Shown here: positions 11,201-24,039 of the stretch, piece after piece
How the letters are laid out: each line of letters starts with the position of its first letter
Numbering within the stretch: the first letter of the stretch is position 1
Source of the DNA: Folioceros fuciformis
Lineage: Eukaryota; Anthocerotophyta; Anthocerotopsida; Anthocerotales
Reading direction: 5' to 3'
DNA length: 64,000 nucleotides
Assembly: GCA_049999805.1 (NCBI GenBank)
Contig: JBNGIO010006255.1
Span: 556,922-620,921, forward strand
Notes under the pieces: generated by a model
What the model was told of the DNA's origin: nothing
Databases searched by the model: none
The model's input: only the letters and a program-made list of their open reading frames with translations
Position numbers and translations under genes: made by a program

Positions 11201-13349
11201 TTGTTACGGAACGGCCGGCAGGAGTGCGACCATGAATTCTGTACGGGATCCCTTTTCCTGATACATACGTAATGTATGTAACTAGTTCCATCAGGATTCC
11301 TCTGCCACTGCCATAGCTATGCTGTCCTCCTCCTCTGATCTTATGCCCTGACCCTGACCCCGCTCATCATCACTTTCACGTTCCTTCCACTTACCCTCAC
11401 AGGCGTCAGCGTCCAGTGTTCAATGTCAACAGACATCAACGTTCAAGACATGACCAGGAACACGAACAGGATGGTTGGATGAACGGAGGAAGAAGGAGCA
11501 GGAGCAGGAGCAGGAGCGGGAGATCATGACGATTCTCTGCACACTTCAAAGGACAAAGCGCGCCAGCGTGCTGACACATCTCCCCCTGCCTTATCTCCCC
11601 GCTTCGTCTTTTCACGACCCATCATTCGAAGATAACATTAAAACCTTCCTGAGGACAATAATACCTACATTAATACTCCCTGCAATACATTCAGTATGTA
11701 TGTACAATATTTTAGGCATTGTTGTACAGGCTACCACTTGGAGACTGTACCGGCAGTCATTCATGATAAACGCCACCAGCATAGCTGGCCTGGATTCACG
11801 TCTCACGGTCAAAAAACGCGGAACGGCTTCACACTCAGAATAGAAAGCGTACTGGCACCATTTTGCCCCGCTCATGAATGGCCGCCCAGCAACCCGCCAT
11901 TTGGCTCCGAACGCCAGACTGCAGCGTGCCATGTGCTCCTTTATTTCCACGCCCTGCCTGCAAAACCAGCACGGGATCGGGCCCCGCGGAAGACCAATCA
12001 GAGTGGAGAGAGAAAAACAAAAATCCTGAGTCGAACCAGTATGATCGCCCAGCGTCGCAGGGTGCCCGCTTGAGTGCATGGCAAGCTGTGTGGGAAGAAG
12101 GGAGCTCCGATGCCATGCAATGTGTCTGTGGACAATGTAATTATGTTGTGGTAAGCTCCTGACGGGTGCACAACATGTCTGCCATGGCTGATATGCCTAC
12201 GGCGTACTGCCTCATTCGTCGATCATGCATTGGCTGGCTTGTGACTCGCACTGGATCCACCATGATGTTTTGTTATTCGAGGGGTCGAGAACCGAGTGTA
12301 ATCTCGAGGCAGGGACACTCTGCATTGCCCTCACTTCAGAACAGCTACCCCGATGTCGAGGCACTGTCCCCAAACCTGCTGCCTGCACTGCAGTACCGCA
12401 CGCTGGGACGATTTCTCGAGAATAGAGGACCTACTGTCTCCGTACCCGCATGCTGCAGGGATGGCGAGACTCGGAGCAGGTTTGTCATATTCTGTTCCTT
12501 TCCTGCGCAGCACAGGTTTTGGGCCCAAATCTCAGTTCCCTCTCTCTCTCTGCTCTCTCGCCTTCTCCGGAATTCGCAGCGCTTCCTGACGCACAGAGAT
12601 TAGTGGCCCCAGAATGTACGGATGGTTTAGCTTGCCTTGCCTCCTGAGTTCCGGAAACCTTGCTAGCTGTACGCCCCGTTTGCTCAGAACTGACGGTCAT
12701 TTCGATGCTGGACATGGCCGCACAACATTCAGTTGCCACATGCAGCAATAGCAACACTCCATCCCGGCCCGAGTGCACCTAACCGGCGCCTTCAGAAGTC
12801 CTCACAAACGGCACTCTCTTGAACCATAGCTGGACTTTCGGCTGTGACCGTTTTCGATTCTGTGAGGAGTTTTCCACCCGGGCAACAACGGTCGAAAGCT
12901 GGAATCTCACGTTACTGGCACATGCTAGCGCCATAGCCAAACGACTAAGGTCTTTCCAGAACCACGGAGCCTCCGGCTCCGAGCACGTATTCACATTCAA
13001 TGATTGTGCCACGAATCCCCGATGGACAGCTTTGTGGAACGAGTATCGGTTCAATGACACTGAAATGCACAAGACCGTCCAGACTCCAACTCCAGAAAGC
13101 TCTACACCACGTACCCCGGGTACTCAGGCACCCGTTGTTGCTACATCGTACTGTCGAGAGTACAACTACAGTCCTTCCTTCCGAAAGAGCGATGGACGTT
13201 CATAAGATTGTGTGATTAGCATATGTAAGCTGCATTAAACGGATGAATGAGGAGCTTGTGTTAACGGTGCTGCCCGAGTAGCGAAATTCCACGTGTTGTC
13301 ACCAAGTAAGAGTTGTCATGTTTGCAAGCCGGTCCAGCTCACTAAAGCA
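8282..13349. other. GC-rich region upstream of the first GRAS gene, no gene supported
   Basis: The part next to 8282 should hold the 5' untranslated region and promoter of the GRAS gene. Several long open frames occur (for example 8139-9137 plus, 10393-11112 minus), but they are compositionally driven, overlap each other on both strands, and match no family I recognise. No RNA gene or transposon protein was seen. Confidence 0.45.
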
Positions 13350-13359
13350 AATTTATTAT

Positions 13360-13690
13360 GTCTGCAAACAGCTGTTATCACAGCATCACGTCTCCAGGTC
13401 CTTGTTCGCAAAACATTGGAAGTGATCGCGTGTCCAGAACATAATCTCCCTGTTTGTCTCATTACGTCACAAGTATGCCTCTCATGTCCATGGATGCAAG
13501 CAGTTGTTCTAGGAGTTTGGTGTTTGAAGTCGACGAGTCTGGCTTTATCAGTGTCAAACTTGCGAGCAGTTGTTTTCAGAGCTGTTGTATGTTTGAAGGC
13601 CAAAATTCTCGCTGTATCAGTATCATGCCTGCAAGTAGTTGCTCTCACAATGTCAGAAGAATCATGTCTTCAAAATAATTGCTTCGCAGG
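13360..13690. repeat. Diverged tandem repeat, unit about 68 bp
   Basis: The clearest units start at 13493, 13561 and 13629 with the word tgc(a/g)ag(c/t)agttg and contain tatcagt(g/a)tca near their ends. A more diverged copy starts near 13361 (tgcaaacagctgtt). The period between the two best units is 68 bp. The repeat is not a multiple of three, and no stable protein reading runs through it. Confidence 0.6.
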
Positions 13691-14159
13691 TGCCTCCGCT
13701 TTAGCATCTCGACTGTGAGGCAGCCGTCTATGATGCACCCGCCAAACAATGGATGGAGTGATCAAAATGGTTTGGCCAGAATCTGATGCAACTCAATCAT
13801 TCTCATCATAATCCCAAGCACCACGGGATCCTGTGGAGTAGCCACATGAGTGCTCACATTCATCCTGTGTCATGCATTACTGCAGTCAGCGATCACCACA
13901 ATCTCGGTGCGGCACCCACTGTTTCCGACGAGTTAGCCAGACGAGCCTAGGGTAGCTCCGCGAAGACGAGAGTGAGCTCTGACAACTAACCAAGCATGAT
14001 CTAGCAGAAACATTCAACAGCGGATGGGTAGTGATCAGACAAAAGACATCCAGTTTCAAAAAGCATAACCGAGAGTACACAAGATCTTGCTCCAACCATA
14101 TGCCAACCATATGGGAAAAAAAAACCTGAGACCTAACAATCCAGTTGATAAATACGTGT
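13691..14159. other. Spacer between two repeat regions, nothing recognised
   Basis: No coding or structural signal was seen. Parts near 14000-14150 may be very diverged units of the array that follows. Confidence 0.4.
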
Positions 14160-15533
14160 CTTTGCAAGCTGTTTCATGCACTGCAGTTAACTGTGACAGT
14201 CAGATGGCGTAAGATGCAAGCAGTAATGATCCCCTTCAAACAAAAAGGTTCTCCACCAATTCAGTCAAACACCTATTGATCAGTATCAGGGACAACCTAC
14301 ATCTGGAGCCAACTATGCCTATGAACATCATGGTCCAAGCAGGCAGCTAGTCCAAGGCAACCCCGAATAGAGCACTGAGAGGGTTGTCAAATTTTATCTA
14401 TACAAGATTGACGCTCCTCTACAGTTACTGGACAGACAAAATGGATTAAGTGAGAATCCGTCCTGTGACCAATGATGTCAACCAATTCACTCCGACAAAC
14501 CATTGGAGTCGAGACAAAACGCAACCTCCAATATGAAAAAGTTGTCGTCCAAACCCATCCAACCCACAATGGACAATCTTAAGAGCAACCCACGCCTGGC
14601 GCTCATCAAGTGACCTATGATGAAAGCCATGGCAGGCGAGCAGCTGGTCCAAGCAAATGGGAGTACAGCAGTGAGACAGGGTTGTCAAAATCCATACATA
14701 CGTGGTCCAGATCTCCAACAATTACTGTGACCAAAGAGAGGCAACTGTGACAAATGGTAGACAGTCAAAACTGCAAGCAGTAATCTGCCATATCCACAAG
14801 TTTCCCTCAATCCGTCAAACGCATAAGAAACAATCTCATCGAACCTACATCCGGCAGGCAAGCAGCTGCGCCAAGACAATCGGAGGTGAGTAATGAGACA
14901 ATTGTTGGCATCAATCTACACAAGATCCCCGCTCTTCAAGAATCACCCTGACAGGCAAGCTGGATGAGTTAGCAACAGTCCTTGGTCCAACACAAACGAG
15001 TTAACGGTGACAAACTGAGATGGAGTCAAGACTGCATGTAGCAATCTGCCCTATCAAAAGTTTTCCCTTCACACCAGACAGACGAGGTGGATCGGTTAGC
15101 AACAGTCCTGTGACCGACGCAACGCAGTTAATGGTGAAACATGGATAGGAGTCGGATCCGCCAGGAGTAACCTGTTCTACTACAGGGTAGGAAACCCGTC
15201 AAACGCATTGTGAACCATCTCATCGAGCCTACAACTGGCGACGATCGTATGACCTGTGAACACAATGGCAAGCATGCAGCTTGTCCAAGGAAACTGGCCT
15301 GGGGTAATGAGACACAGTTGTCAAAATCTATCTACGACCATTACTGCGACAGACAAAGTGGATGAGTAAGCAACAGTCCTGTGACGAGTGCCAACCAGTT
15401 AACGGTGACAGATAATTGGGAGTGAAGGGAGGAAGCAGTAATCTACCCTATCAAACGGTTTCACTCAAAGCCCTTCGACCGCATCGTGTACCATCTCATC
15501 ATCGACCCCACATTTGGCGCCGACCACATGATT
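14160..15533. repeat. Degenerate tandem array, unit about 0.25-0.4 kb (left block)
   Basis: Recurring words mark the array: gcaagcagtaatctgccctatc, or variants of it, near 14216, 14773, 15032, 15158 and 15431; gtaatgagaca followed by ttgtcaaaatc near 14885 and 15304; and agttaacggtgaca near 14999 and 15398. Word order is kept while spacing varies from about 225 to 420 bp, which suggests old tandem copies with internal deletions. The same units resume at 16813. No coding potential was seen. Confidence 0.75.
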
Positions 15534-15822
15534 ATGGCATACCAAAGGGGACACTCTCCCACTACACATTTTTTAATGCTTTCTCATGGGGTATCGTTTT
15601 GGGCTGGATGCCGGGCGGCCTTGGGGCAGAAAGCTCAAACACCCCCTGTAACCATAGGCGGGGGGCGCGCCCGTGCTTGGGGGGCAAGACATGCTTGCAA
15701 AGTGCAAGCATGTCCGGTTTGGTTTTGGCCCTCAAACTCGCGTACGCGCCAAAGAGGACGCATCACAGATGTGTTTGTAAAAAATCCTAGAGAGAGGGGG
15801 CGTGTCCTCTTTGGTATGCCAT
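15534..15822. mobile_element. Short inverted-repeat DNA element (MITE-like), 289 bp, with 8-bp target duplication
   Basis: The left end atggcataccaaag and the right end ctttggtatgccat are inverted copies. They are flanked by acatgatt (15526-15533) and acatgaca (15823-15830), which look like an 8-bp target-site duplication with two changes. The flanks join into an uninterrupted array unit: the paralogous unit at about 17430-17570 has ggcgccggacgtatgacatctgaac with no insert. There is no room for a transposase, so it would be non-autonomous. An 8-bp duplication fits hAT-type elements among others; the superfamily is not settled. Confidence 0.75.
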
Positions 15823-16001
15823 ACATGACACCGGAACGTACTGGCAGGGGGCAGGGAAGGAGCTGATCCAAGGCGAATTGGAGTTGGGGAAAATGCACGT
15901 GTACAAGATGTCTCTGCACAGTTGCTTCGACGAAAGGATCATACAAAGTAAAACTGAATTGGAGGTCAAGGGTCTGAACTTTAGCCCTGGTTCGGGCGAC
16001 T
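15823..16001. repeat. Array fragment between two inverted-repeat elements
   Basis: From 15831 to about 15945 the sequence (ccggaacgtactggca, gatccaaggc, cagttgcttcgacgaa) follows the array unit at about 17450-17560. It is the right half of the unit split by the element at 15534-15822. The last ~60 bases before 16002 do not match the array. Confidence 0.65.
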
Positions 16002-16812
16002 ATGGAATACCAAAGAGGAAAGAGAGTATCTGTGTTCTTTCACGACAATGCTGAGAGTCGGGAGTCCGCTGTGGTCCCCAAACTACCGCTACCCACCTTG
16101 CCGCAGGAGACATCTGTGAGCTTACAACGTCATAGCGCACGAGCTCTCCGATTTCGTGTAACTTCTAACAGCACGTTTTTTTGCAAACCATGGAACGAGA
16201 ACGCCCTTGGACTCTCCATTAACGCGCACGCGCTGCGAATGCCCTTGGAATCTCCACTAACGCGCACGCACTCACTGCGAACTTGCCTGCCTCCAGCCAC
16301 ACTCACCCTCGTGTTTGGGTTTGAGGTTTGCTCCCCCGCGTCGTGGCTTCCCCGCTGAATTCGATGACCAAAGTCAGGCTGTGCGGCATGGATGCGAATT
16401 GGATGCGGCTTGGACGTCAAGGGACGTGGCTTGGACGTCAAGCAGCCCCGTGGCTTCAGATGGTCTGAGGCTCAAAGCCCATCCCCTCTCTCTCGGCCAT
16501 GGACCTTGGTTTCTGGGCAAAGAGCTTGGTCACCACTTCCATTGGGCCTGGCGCTCTTTGGTTGCGATCGTCTATGCAAACTGAGGGCTGAAAAAGTTGG
16601 GGATTCACCGCTTCCACTGCACTGAAACCGTGTCCCTACGTACGCGCGCTTCCGTGCGCCTGTTGTGTCTGCTTTGGTGCACTGTCTGGTTTGTAAGGAT
16701 GCCCAAACCGGATGTCGAGTTCCCGGGAATGGAGGATGGATATCCCGGTAGACACCCCGTGAGAAAACAATAAGGTATGTAGAGGGAGGGAGTGTCTTCT
16801 TTGGTATGCCAT
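16002..16812. mobile_element. Second inverted-repeat DNA element, 811 bp
   Basis: The ends are atggaataccaaagagga at 16002 and gtcttctttggtatgccat ending at 16812. The right end, read inverted, matches the first ~65 bases of the left end of the 289-bp element (same words for the terminus, gacactc, ctacac/ctacat, ttttctca(t/c)ggggt). The two elements therefore belong to one family in opposite orientation. The flanks (gggcgact and tgctgcgc) show no target duplication. The interior is GC-rich with short internal repeats (cgcacgcgc, ggacgtcaag) and no transposase frame. Confidence 0.6.
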
Positions 16813-17575
16813 TGCTGCGCCAAGACAATCGGAGCTGAGTAATGAGACAACTGTTAGCATCAACCTAAACACGGTCGCCGCTCTTCAACAATCACCGTGA
16901 CGGGCAAGGTCGATGAGTTAGCAACGTCCTTGGACCAATACAAACGAGTTAACGGTGACAAACTGCGATCGAGTCAAGAGTGCACGTAGCAATCTGCCCT
17001 ATCAAAAGTTTTCCCTTTACACCCGACAGAGAAGGTGGATGGGATAGCAACAGTTGTGTGATGAATGATCGGAATCAGATCCGCAAGCAGTAATCTCTCC
17101 TATCACAGGTTTTACTCCAAACCTGTCAAACGCCCAGTGAACGATCTCATCGATCCTACATCTGGCCGTATGACGAACGACCATAATGGCAAGCAAGCAA
17201 CTGATCCGGGGAAATCAGACTCGGGTAATGGGGCACACTTGTCAAAATTTGTCTGCAACGATTACTGCGACAAACAAGGTGGATGAGTTAGGAACAGTCC
17301 TGTAACCAGTGCCAACCAGTCCACTGTGACTGACGATTGGAAGTGAAGACCGGAAGCAATAATTTGCCCTATCCACAGGTTTCACTCCAAACCCGTCAAC
17401 CGCATCTGTGCCATCTCATCATCGACCCCACATATGGCGCCGGACGTATGACATCTGAACGTAATGGCAGGCAAGCAGCTAGTCCAGGGCAAATCAGAAA
17501 TGGATAAATCCGTGTGTGCAAAGAGCAGTGTAACTCTGAACAGTTGCCTCGACAAAGAAGGTGAAGAAATCAGCA
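16813..17575. repeat. Degenerate tandem array, right block
   Basis: The array continues with the same words as the left block: ccaagacaatcgga and gtaatgagacaa near 16820-16850, gcacgtagcaatctgcccta near 16983, gcaagcagtaatctctccta near 17085, and ggaagcaataatttgcccta near 17352. The unit at 17400-17560 supplies the empty-site paralogue for the inserted 289-bp element. Confidence 0.7.
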
Positions 17576-20500
17576 AGACGAGTGATTCGCACTGCCCTCC
17601 CCTGCTGCAATTGATCACACGGCCGGTGTCTCCTGCTGGTGGCTTGTACAACTATTCTCACGGCTGGTGCTCGCGAGGTGAAGGAGACGTGCAGTTAAAC
17701 TGATGTTCCTGACTTGCTTTTCGTCTGGTCCCTACAACGGTGACGGATCAGCCATGACGGTCCCCGACGGCGCCATAACACATCTCACCATCAGCTGTGA
17801 AAGAGCAGTACATGCCACCTACAGAGGTTGTTCAACAGCAGCAATTGCATAACAGTTGAGCAGGGGCGCCGGCCTGCCGAATCCGCATAAGTGGGTAGAC
17901 AAGGGCAATCCACCAGCAAGAGCAGTTAGCAGTGGACAAAACAGGGAGGCTGCACGCTCTGGCTGCGGGAAACCGAAAAGATGCAGCAGCTCCTGATCCT
18001 CCGAGCTTCTTTTCCGCACAAACGCAATCGACGGCTCTCAGACGACATGGCCCCGCTCCGCTTTGCAGCCATCCCTCCCATGCACCATCGTTAATCGAAG
18101 CAACCCCCCACCGCACTGGATGGTCAGCCACGGGAACAAATTTAACATAGTCGACAAGAGTCTGGACGTAAAACCTAGGTTTGGGTGGACGACCTGTAAT
18201 CTGAAACCGGAGAGCCAGTTAAAACCTTTCTTCTCGAACGGGAACAAATTTGAAATCGAGGCCAAGCAGTCTGCACATGACCTTACGCCCTGGTCCGGGT
18301 TCCCGGCCTGAAACTAGAATTCCCTTAGTTCGGTTAACGACTTACTTTCTCAAATAAAGTTTTGTGTTGTAGTATACAGTCTGCCGATAGTGCTTTCCAC
18401 GATCGCAATCCGAACCTGACCTTCGTCATTTCCATCGCAGGGTCTGACAGTGTAGTCTTTCTGATCGCAAGTACCCCTACCCGCTCACGCTGACGATTGC
18501 TCAACAAGGGGATGCACGTTGCAGTAGCCGGATAAGTTTGAGACTTTTGACAGGCGAAGGTGACGTAGTTTTGCAGCGGACTCACGCGCATCGGGCCGTG
18601 TGTTCTATTTTCACAGCAGCATATAATAAGGGATTCAACTATGAGAACGCCGATGTAAGAGCATTGCATGTGAGTTGTGAAAGCTCCAGACTCCAAAGAT
18701 CCGGAGAGTGTGAAGTCTTCAGAAGGATTCGTAGAGTAGGTGAGTGTGAAAGCTTTGTAGAGCAGGGGAATGTGAAGGCCTCGAAGAGCAGGGGGCTGTG
18801 TTTTTAAAACTTTGGTGCCATCTAGCAGCCTCGCAAGTTTGCCTACGCTTTTCTGTGATGGCTGACTCCGGAGCAGCAAAGTGGAATGTGGTCCTGGTAA
18901 GTTAGCATGTATAGATCCCTGGTAGTGGAAGGGGCAGGTTTTCACTTATCTGATTTTTGTGGGAGTGGAAATGGTCAGCTCTTCCCCTTAACCAAGTGAC
19001 ACCAGGTCAGACATAGTCACAGTTTTATTTGTATAGTTGGAAGTTGACTGCTCCACCGTTGCTGATGCGGAATGGTGATAGGAACGCCACACAGGCCTGA
19101 CAGGAATTCGCTCCAGGGACAAACAAATGCCTCAGGCATTCGAGTCAGCATGGAGAATATCAGCCAATGCTCAGGCATTCGATTCAGTCAGCACAACACC
19201 ATCCCGTGACCTTCTTCAATGGAGGGGGGAGGGCGGGGAAATTCATCGTCCCTACATTCTGGCTTCTGCTCTCAAAAGGGTTCGAGGCCCTACCATCTGA
19301 TGCTCGTTCTGTTTCGGGGGCAGATGATGGGAAAAATGGTTACAGGCCTGTGACTGCAGATTACACCTTAACAATGTGAGATCCTTCGTAAGTCCAAACT
19401 CGCCTGTCAATGCTGTCAAGGTAAAATGTTGGGGCAAACGCAACGTGGTTGTACGTAGGGTTCATTTTCTTCCCGTGACATGGATGCGGCAGGACCTTTT
19501 CATTGGTAGCTTACTGCGAAGTGTGACGCCTTGGTGGCCAGATTCCATTACCCACTCACGAGACACCTGCAATCTGCATGCCACCCCTTACCCAGTCAAA
19601 GCAAGGCTGAAGCAATCAGGTATTGCAACACGGCAGAGCTCCACGCTTCGCCATCGACGAAGCCAGTGGCTGGTCGGACTAGCGAAAGAGGCGACACGGA
19701 AGCACATTTTCTATTGAAAAGTCAATCCGAGCCTGGAGTGTCCGATGAGACAGGAAAGATTCCAGATAGGGATTTTCCAGGCTCTGCCCAAGCTAGTTGC
19801 GTATCAGACAAGACGCGGATGTTACTCGGAGCCTGGATTTATGCAGGTTCCACCAACAAGAGCATATGCGCAGCAGTGAGGCTGGACGGTGATGGGCAAT
19901 ACCTGGGCAGAGGAATATGCAGTAGTACATACATAAGATAAGAGTCCAAGTCCGACACAAGAGGTAACTGTGTCACGAGAAGGGCATGTGGCAGCTGGAA
20001 TGTCGGTGGTGGTCAGGCAGGTGGTGTCCTGCCCATCACAAACAGTAGCCAGTAACATTCGCATTCTTTCAAGCATCTGAAAACAGGTTTAGGGTCAGTC
20101 AGAAACCCTCTTCCGCAAGGCTCAGTCTTTTTCACATCAGTTTCACCGCAAGCCTGCGCACTTTCCGAGGCTCGTGCTTCTGCTTCTTAGATCATCAGGC
20201 GCGTGTAAACTGCATCCAGCTCGGCTCTCCCGTGCGTTGGTTACTTGGGAATCCGGATCTGATACAACTTTGCAGTAGTCAGCACATGGCACACCCTCGG
20301 GACGGCTGTGTTTGACAAATAAGTTAGCGTAAGAGGGCGGGACAATGTAAAACCGAGTCAATGGAAATGGCGGGCTCTCACGCTGCGCACAGTGCTCGCC
20401 ACTTACCCGCAGGATCCAGAGTGAAGCTTCCAAACGATACCTACGAACTGTGAACGATAAGCGTGTTGGGTTGGTAAAGCAGCTGTAAGAAATGATTGCA

Positions 20501-21529
20501 GAGCATCGACGAAAAGAGGGTGGTGACGCAGGACATGGACGTTTGCGCAGCTGACACCTCCCAAGCACCTGTACCTCTAATGCCCTGTCCCGTACTCAGG
20601 ACTCAGGAGTGAGATATGCTTCCTTAATCTCGCCCCTCCCTCCCCCAAAACCTAGAGTTGCACGAGCCCACCACCAACGAGAGACGCAGCGTGGGATACC
20701 ATATCATAGGCAGAGAGAAGAACCCCAGAGACAAGAAGACAAAATCCGAGCCCTCTAGCGACAGCCGAGGGCCCAAGTGCCGAATTATCTATTGCTTGCT
20801 GATGTGCTGGGAGCGCCGAAAGTACCTTGCACCTACCCGACTGCTGGTCCAGTATCTTTGACGCACCTCCCCCACCATCCTCGCCTCGCCTGTCTCAGCT
20901 CAAGTCAACTGGAGTACCGAGGAGCAGAAGCCTCACGCCTGGCCATCATCCCCTAACATGCAGCATGTGATTGACACAGACCCCAGTGGGAGCAGGCGCC
21001 CTGCCCTCTCCTGCTCTCCCCGGACTAGGGCTGTGACGGATGGTGGATTGGCAGGAGGGGAGTCAAATAGTACTTGGCTGCATAGTGTACTGCAAATCTC
21101 GCACTTTCACGAGGCCAGGACGGGGTTGGTGACGAAGCCACATTCTCAGGGACGAGACAAGCAGCCAAGGATTCCTCCGCTCTCACATCGTAGAGGACAG
21201 GCAGGTGCGGCAGGCTGGGCCACATGAGACCGTCTCTCCCACGGATACCCTTGAATACGCAGCCTTCTTCGCGCAGCTTCCGGTTGCTTACCTCTCCGAT
21301 TTCTCGTCACTTCGCCTCCGAATCAGCACTTTCACGGGGATACGCATTAGCAGCTTCGGAATCACAGGGATGCCGGACGGAACGGGGCCCTCCCGTTGCC
21401 CAGTGGAGATCACTGATTGCCAGAGTTTTACGAAAGCTTCACGGAGAGGCATGAGAATCATTTCACTTCATCAATCTCAATTCTGGACACATTCTCGTGA
21501 AAAACATGTCGAGGATCACAAAACGTAAA
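17576..21529. other. Intergenic stretch, no gene recognised
   Basis: I see no recognisable protein, RNA gene or transposon end. Minor imperfect repeats occur: a ~30-bp series around 18680-18790 (ga(g/a)tgtgaa, gtagag) and a duplicated cctcaggcattcgattcag-like word at about 19130-19190. Open frames up to ~200 codons are present but look random. Confidence 0.4.
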
Positions 21530-21688
21530 ATTAATTAGCTCATCAAAGAGGCTTGACGTCTCATCATGAATGACACACCCCAGAAACCATATGCATCCAA
21601 AGCCTAACTAGAAGCGTTCAAGTTGAAGATTTTTGAACATGGCTAAAACTTTGAGTATGGAGCTCATTATCATCGTCATCACATGCTG

Positions 21689-21832
21689 GAGCTAGAGAAG
21701 GACCTACACCTCAATCAGATTTTGGAGCAAGAGAAGGACCTATAACTGAATCAAATTATGGAGCTAGAGAAGGACTTACATCATAATCAGATGCTGGAGC
21801 AAGAGAAGGGCCTGCATCATAATCAAATTCTA
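21689..21832 (+). repeat. Four 36-bp tandem repeats encoding a 12-residue heptad-like unit
   Basis: Units start at 21689, 21725, 21761 and 21797, each 36 bp. Translated on the plus strand they read like LEKDLHHNQMLE/LEQEKGLHHNQI, a charged amphipathic pattern expected of a coiled coil. A partial fifth copy precedes 21689. Copy 2 contains a TAA, so the present sequence does not encode one continuous protein; only 21758-22003 stays open (81 codons). It is probably a relic of a coiled-coil protein or of a transposon gag. Confidence 0.7.
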
Positions 21833-24039
21833 GAGAACCTTGGAGAAAGACTTGCAAACGACAATGGATTCACAAACAACAACAAACTCAGGTGTTGCCC
21901 ACTAGTGGTGCTAGTAAATGAGGTGTTCGACTACAAGCAAGAAGCAACAAGCAACGTTGACAGTGCTCAAAGAAGCTGCAGTGTTATTCAGAGTTTGAAC
22001 TGACAAGTTTGAACTGACAAGTTCTGTTGATGGATTTGAGAGAGCGAAACGTAATGTACGTTCCCTTGCCAATGGTGGTGCACTTGGTGGTGGTTCCGAT
22101 ATCACCAATGGTGATGCACTAACAAATGGTTGCCTTGGTGATGGAGTTTCCACCATTGATGTTTATCTCAATATCAATGATATTCTTAATAATGGTTGGC
22201 AAAGCAATTGAGCATAATTGAGCTTATCGACATCCACCTTTTGTTAAATTGCAACTTGTAAAGTATTAGGAAGTTAGTCCTCCCTCTAGTGTGTGAAATC
22301 AAAACTTTTTTCTCATGATGTTTGTGCATTAAACTCTATCTCTTTCTCCCATTCAACTAACCGCTATGGTTGCTACTACTTAGGATGTCTGGACTTTTCG
22401 CACCTTGGGGTACCAAAATGCACTAAAACCTTGCATCCTGGGGTATCAAGATGTGAGGCCCCAAAACCTTGGTCATCCAATCTCTAACTCCAAAAAAGTC
22501 GTAGAAGTCTATGCTTTTCGCACTCTTGGGCACCAAAACTTCGAACACAATGTGCCCCAGGGTGCAAAAACCTCAATTGTCCAGGGGCAAAACAAGGCCC
22601 AAAACAACCACCACTTGCTGATCCATGTCCTTATTCACTTGTTGATCCCATATGTTTATGTCTCACATCACCATTTATCAGAAAAAAAAACAATAAATAT
22701 GCAACAAAATTCTTTTGTAATTAAACATATCTTTTCAGCAAAAATCGTAGACAATGAAGCACGCTTGCACTAGATAGTTGGATGTATGCTACATTGAAAG
22801 GAAAGGAAAAAGCTGTTCATAAGCAAGTATTTCTTTTGAAAATGTGTTTGTGCTAATGAACAAATGTGTTGGTGCTATTATTTGTATATTCTAACCCTTC
22901 CTTGTTTATGTTGTAATCTATGAAGATCTTAAGGTTGATAATGAACTTCGGACCAAATGAGATAAGTTCTTCTCCCCATTATAATAAGTTCTTCGCCTCA
23001 TGAAGATAAGCTACACTCAAATATCAAGTCACTCCTAGCTTTAATTGTGACACAAAGACTTATGGGGAACAAGTTTTATAGCTCCATACTTGGTTTAGTC
23101 TTGAATCACGAAACCAAAGCCATCAAAGCTCTCTACTAACATCTACATGTTGTAGACATGCTTCTTGGATTGTTAAGTTGTGGGGAAGATGCTACCAAGA
23201 CATGGTGTCATGTATCAAAGTTTCCTTTTCACATGTTTTATCCTTGTTTTAAGTCATTTACCTAGCACACAAGCCACCAATGTGACTAAACTTTACACCT
23301 TCAAAGACTCATTTGTTGATGTCGGTTATAATCAACATCACAGTACTCAGGGACCAACATAAGTAGACTTTCCTCCATTTGTTCAACATTTTACACATCA
23401 CGAAGACACCGGGTAATATGCTAATGGTTTTTTTTATCTTGACTTTACAACTAAACACCTCACTTTGGCTCATTCTCCACTTTTGGATTTCAATCCTCAT
23501 AATAATAATCTTGCTAAAAGCATTAATTTACGTCAACTATATTTGCTAGTCTTCTCTACACATGGAAACAATAATACCTTCAAGGGACTAACATGTGTGA
23601 TATGGAAAAGATATATTGAGTTTACTCATCAACCTTATCCCACAAATTATGCTCATCATATAACCAACTCTCTATTTTATGTATCAACACAATGATTTTG
23701 ATGAAATTTCTTACAAGCAACAATGAAACAATATTGAACAAAGTAGATCAATTTGTAAGGAACATGATAAATTAACAAATGTTATTCATAACTTTTATAA
23801 CATAGGAACTTTAAACTTTTGTGCTATCAATCGTTTTTAGGTTTTACAACTTCAAGGGCAAACCCCCAATGTTTCAGTCCCTTTGGTGGGTTGTCTCACC
23901 TCATTAGGGTTTTTCTTTTTTAGGGGTTAGGATTCAAGATTTTTAAACACATAAATAATAAATTAATTGTATACCGGAGCACAAAAATAATTTACAGTGG
24001 AGGTGTAACTTTTTGGACGCATGTTCTTTTCACTTCTTT

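Noticed and set aside
18334-18945. 203-codon minus-strand open frame
   Set aside because: No domain, unusual composition, and imperfect repeats underneath; probably chance.
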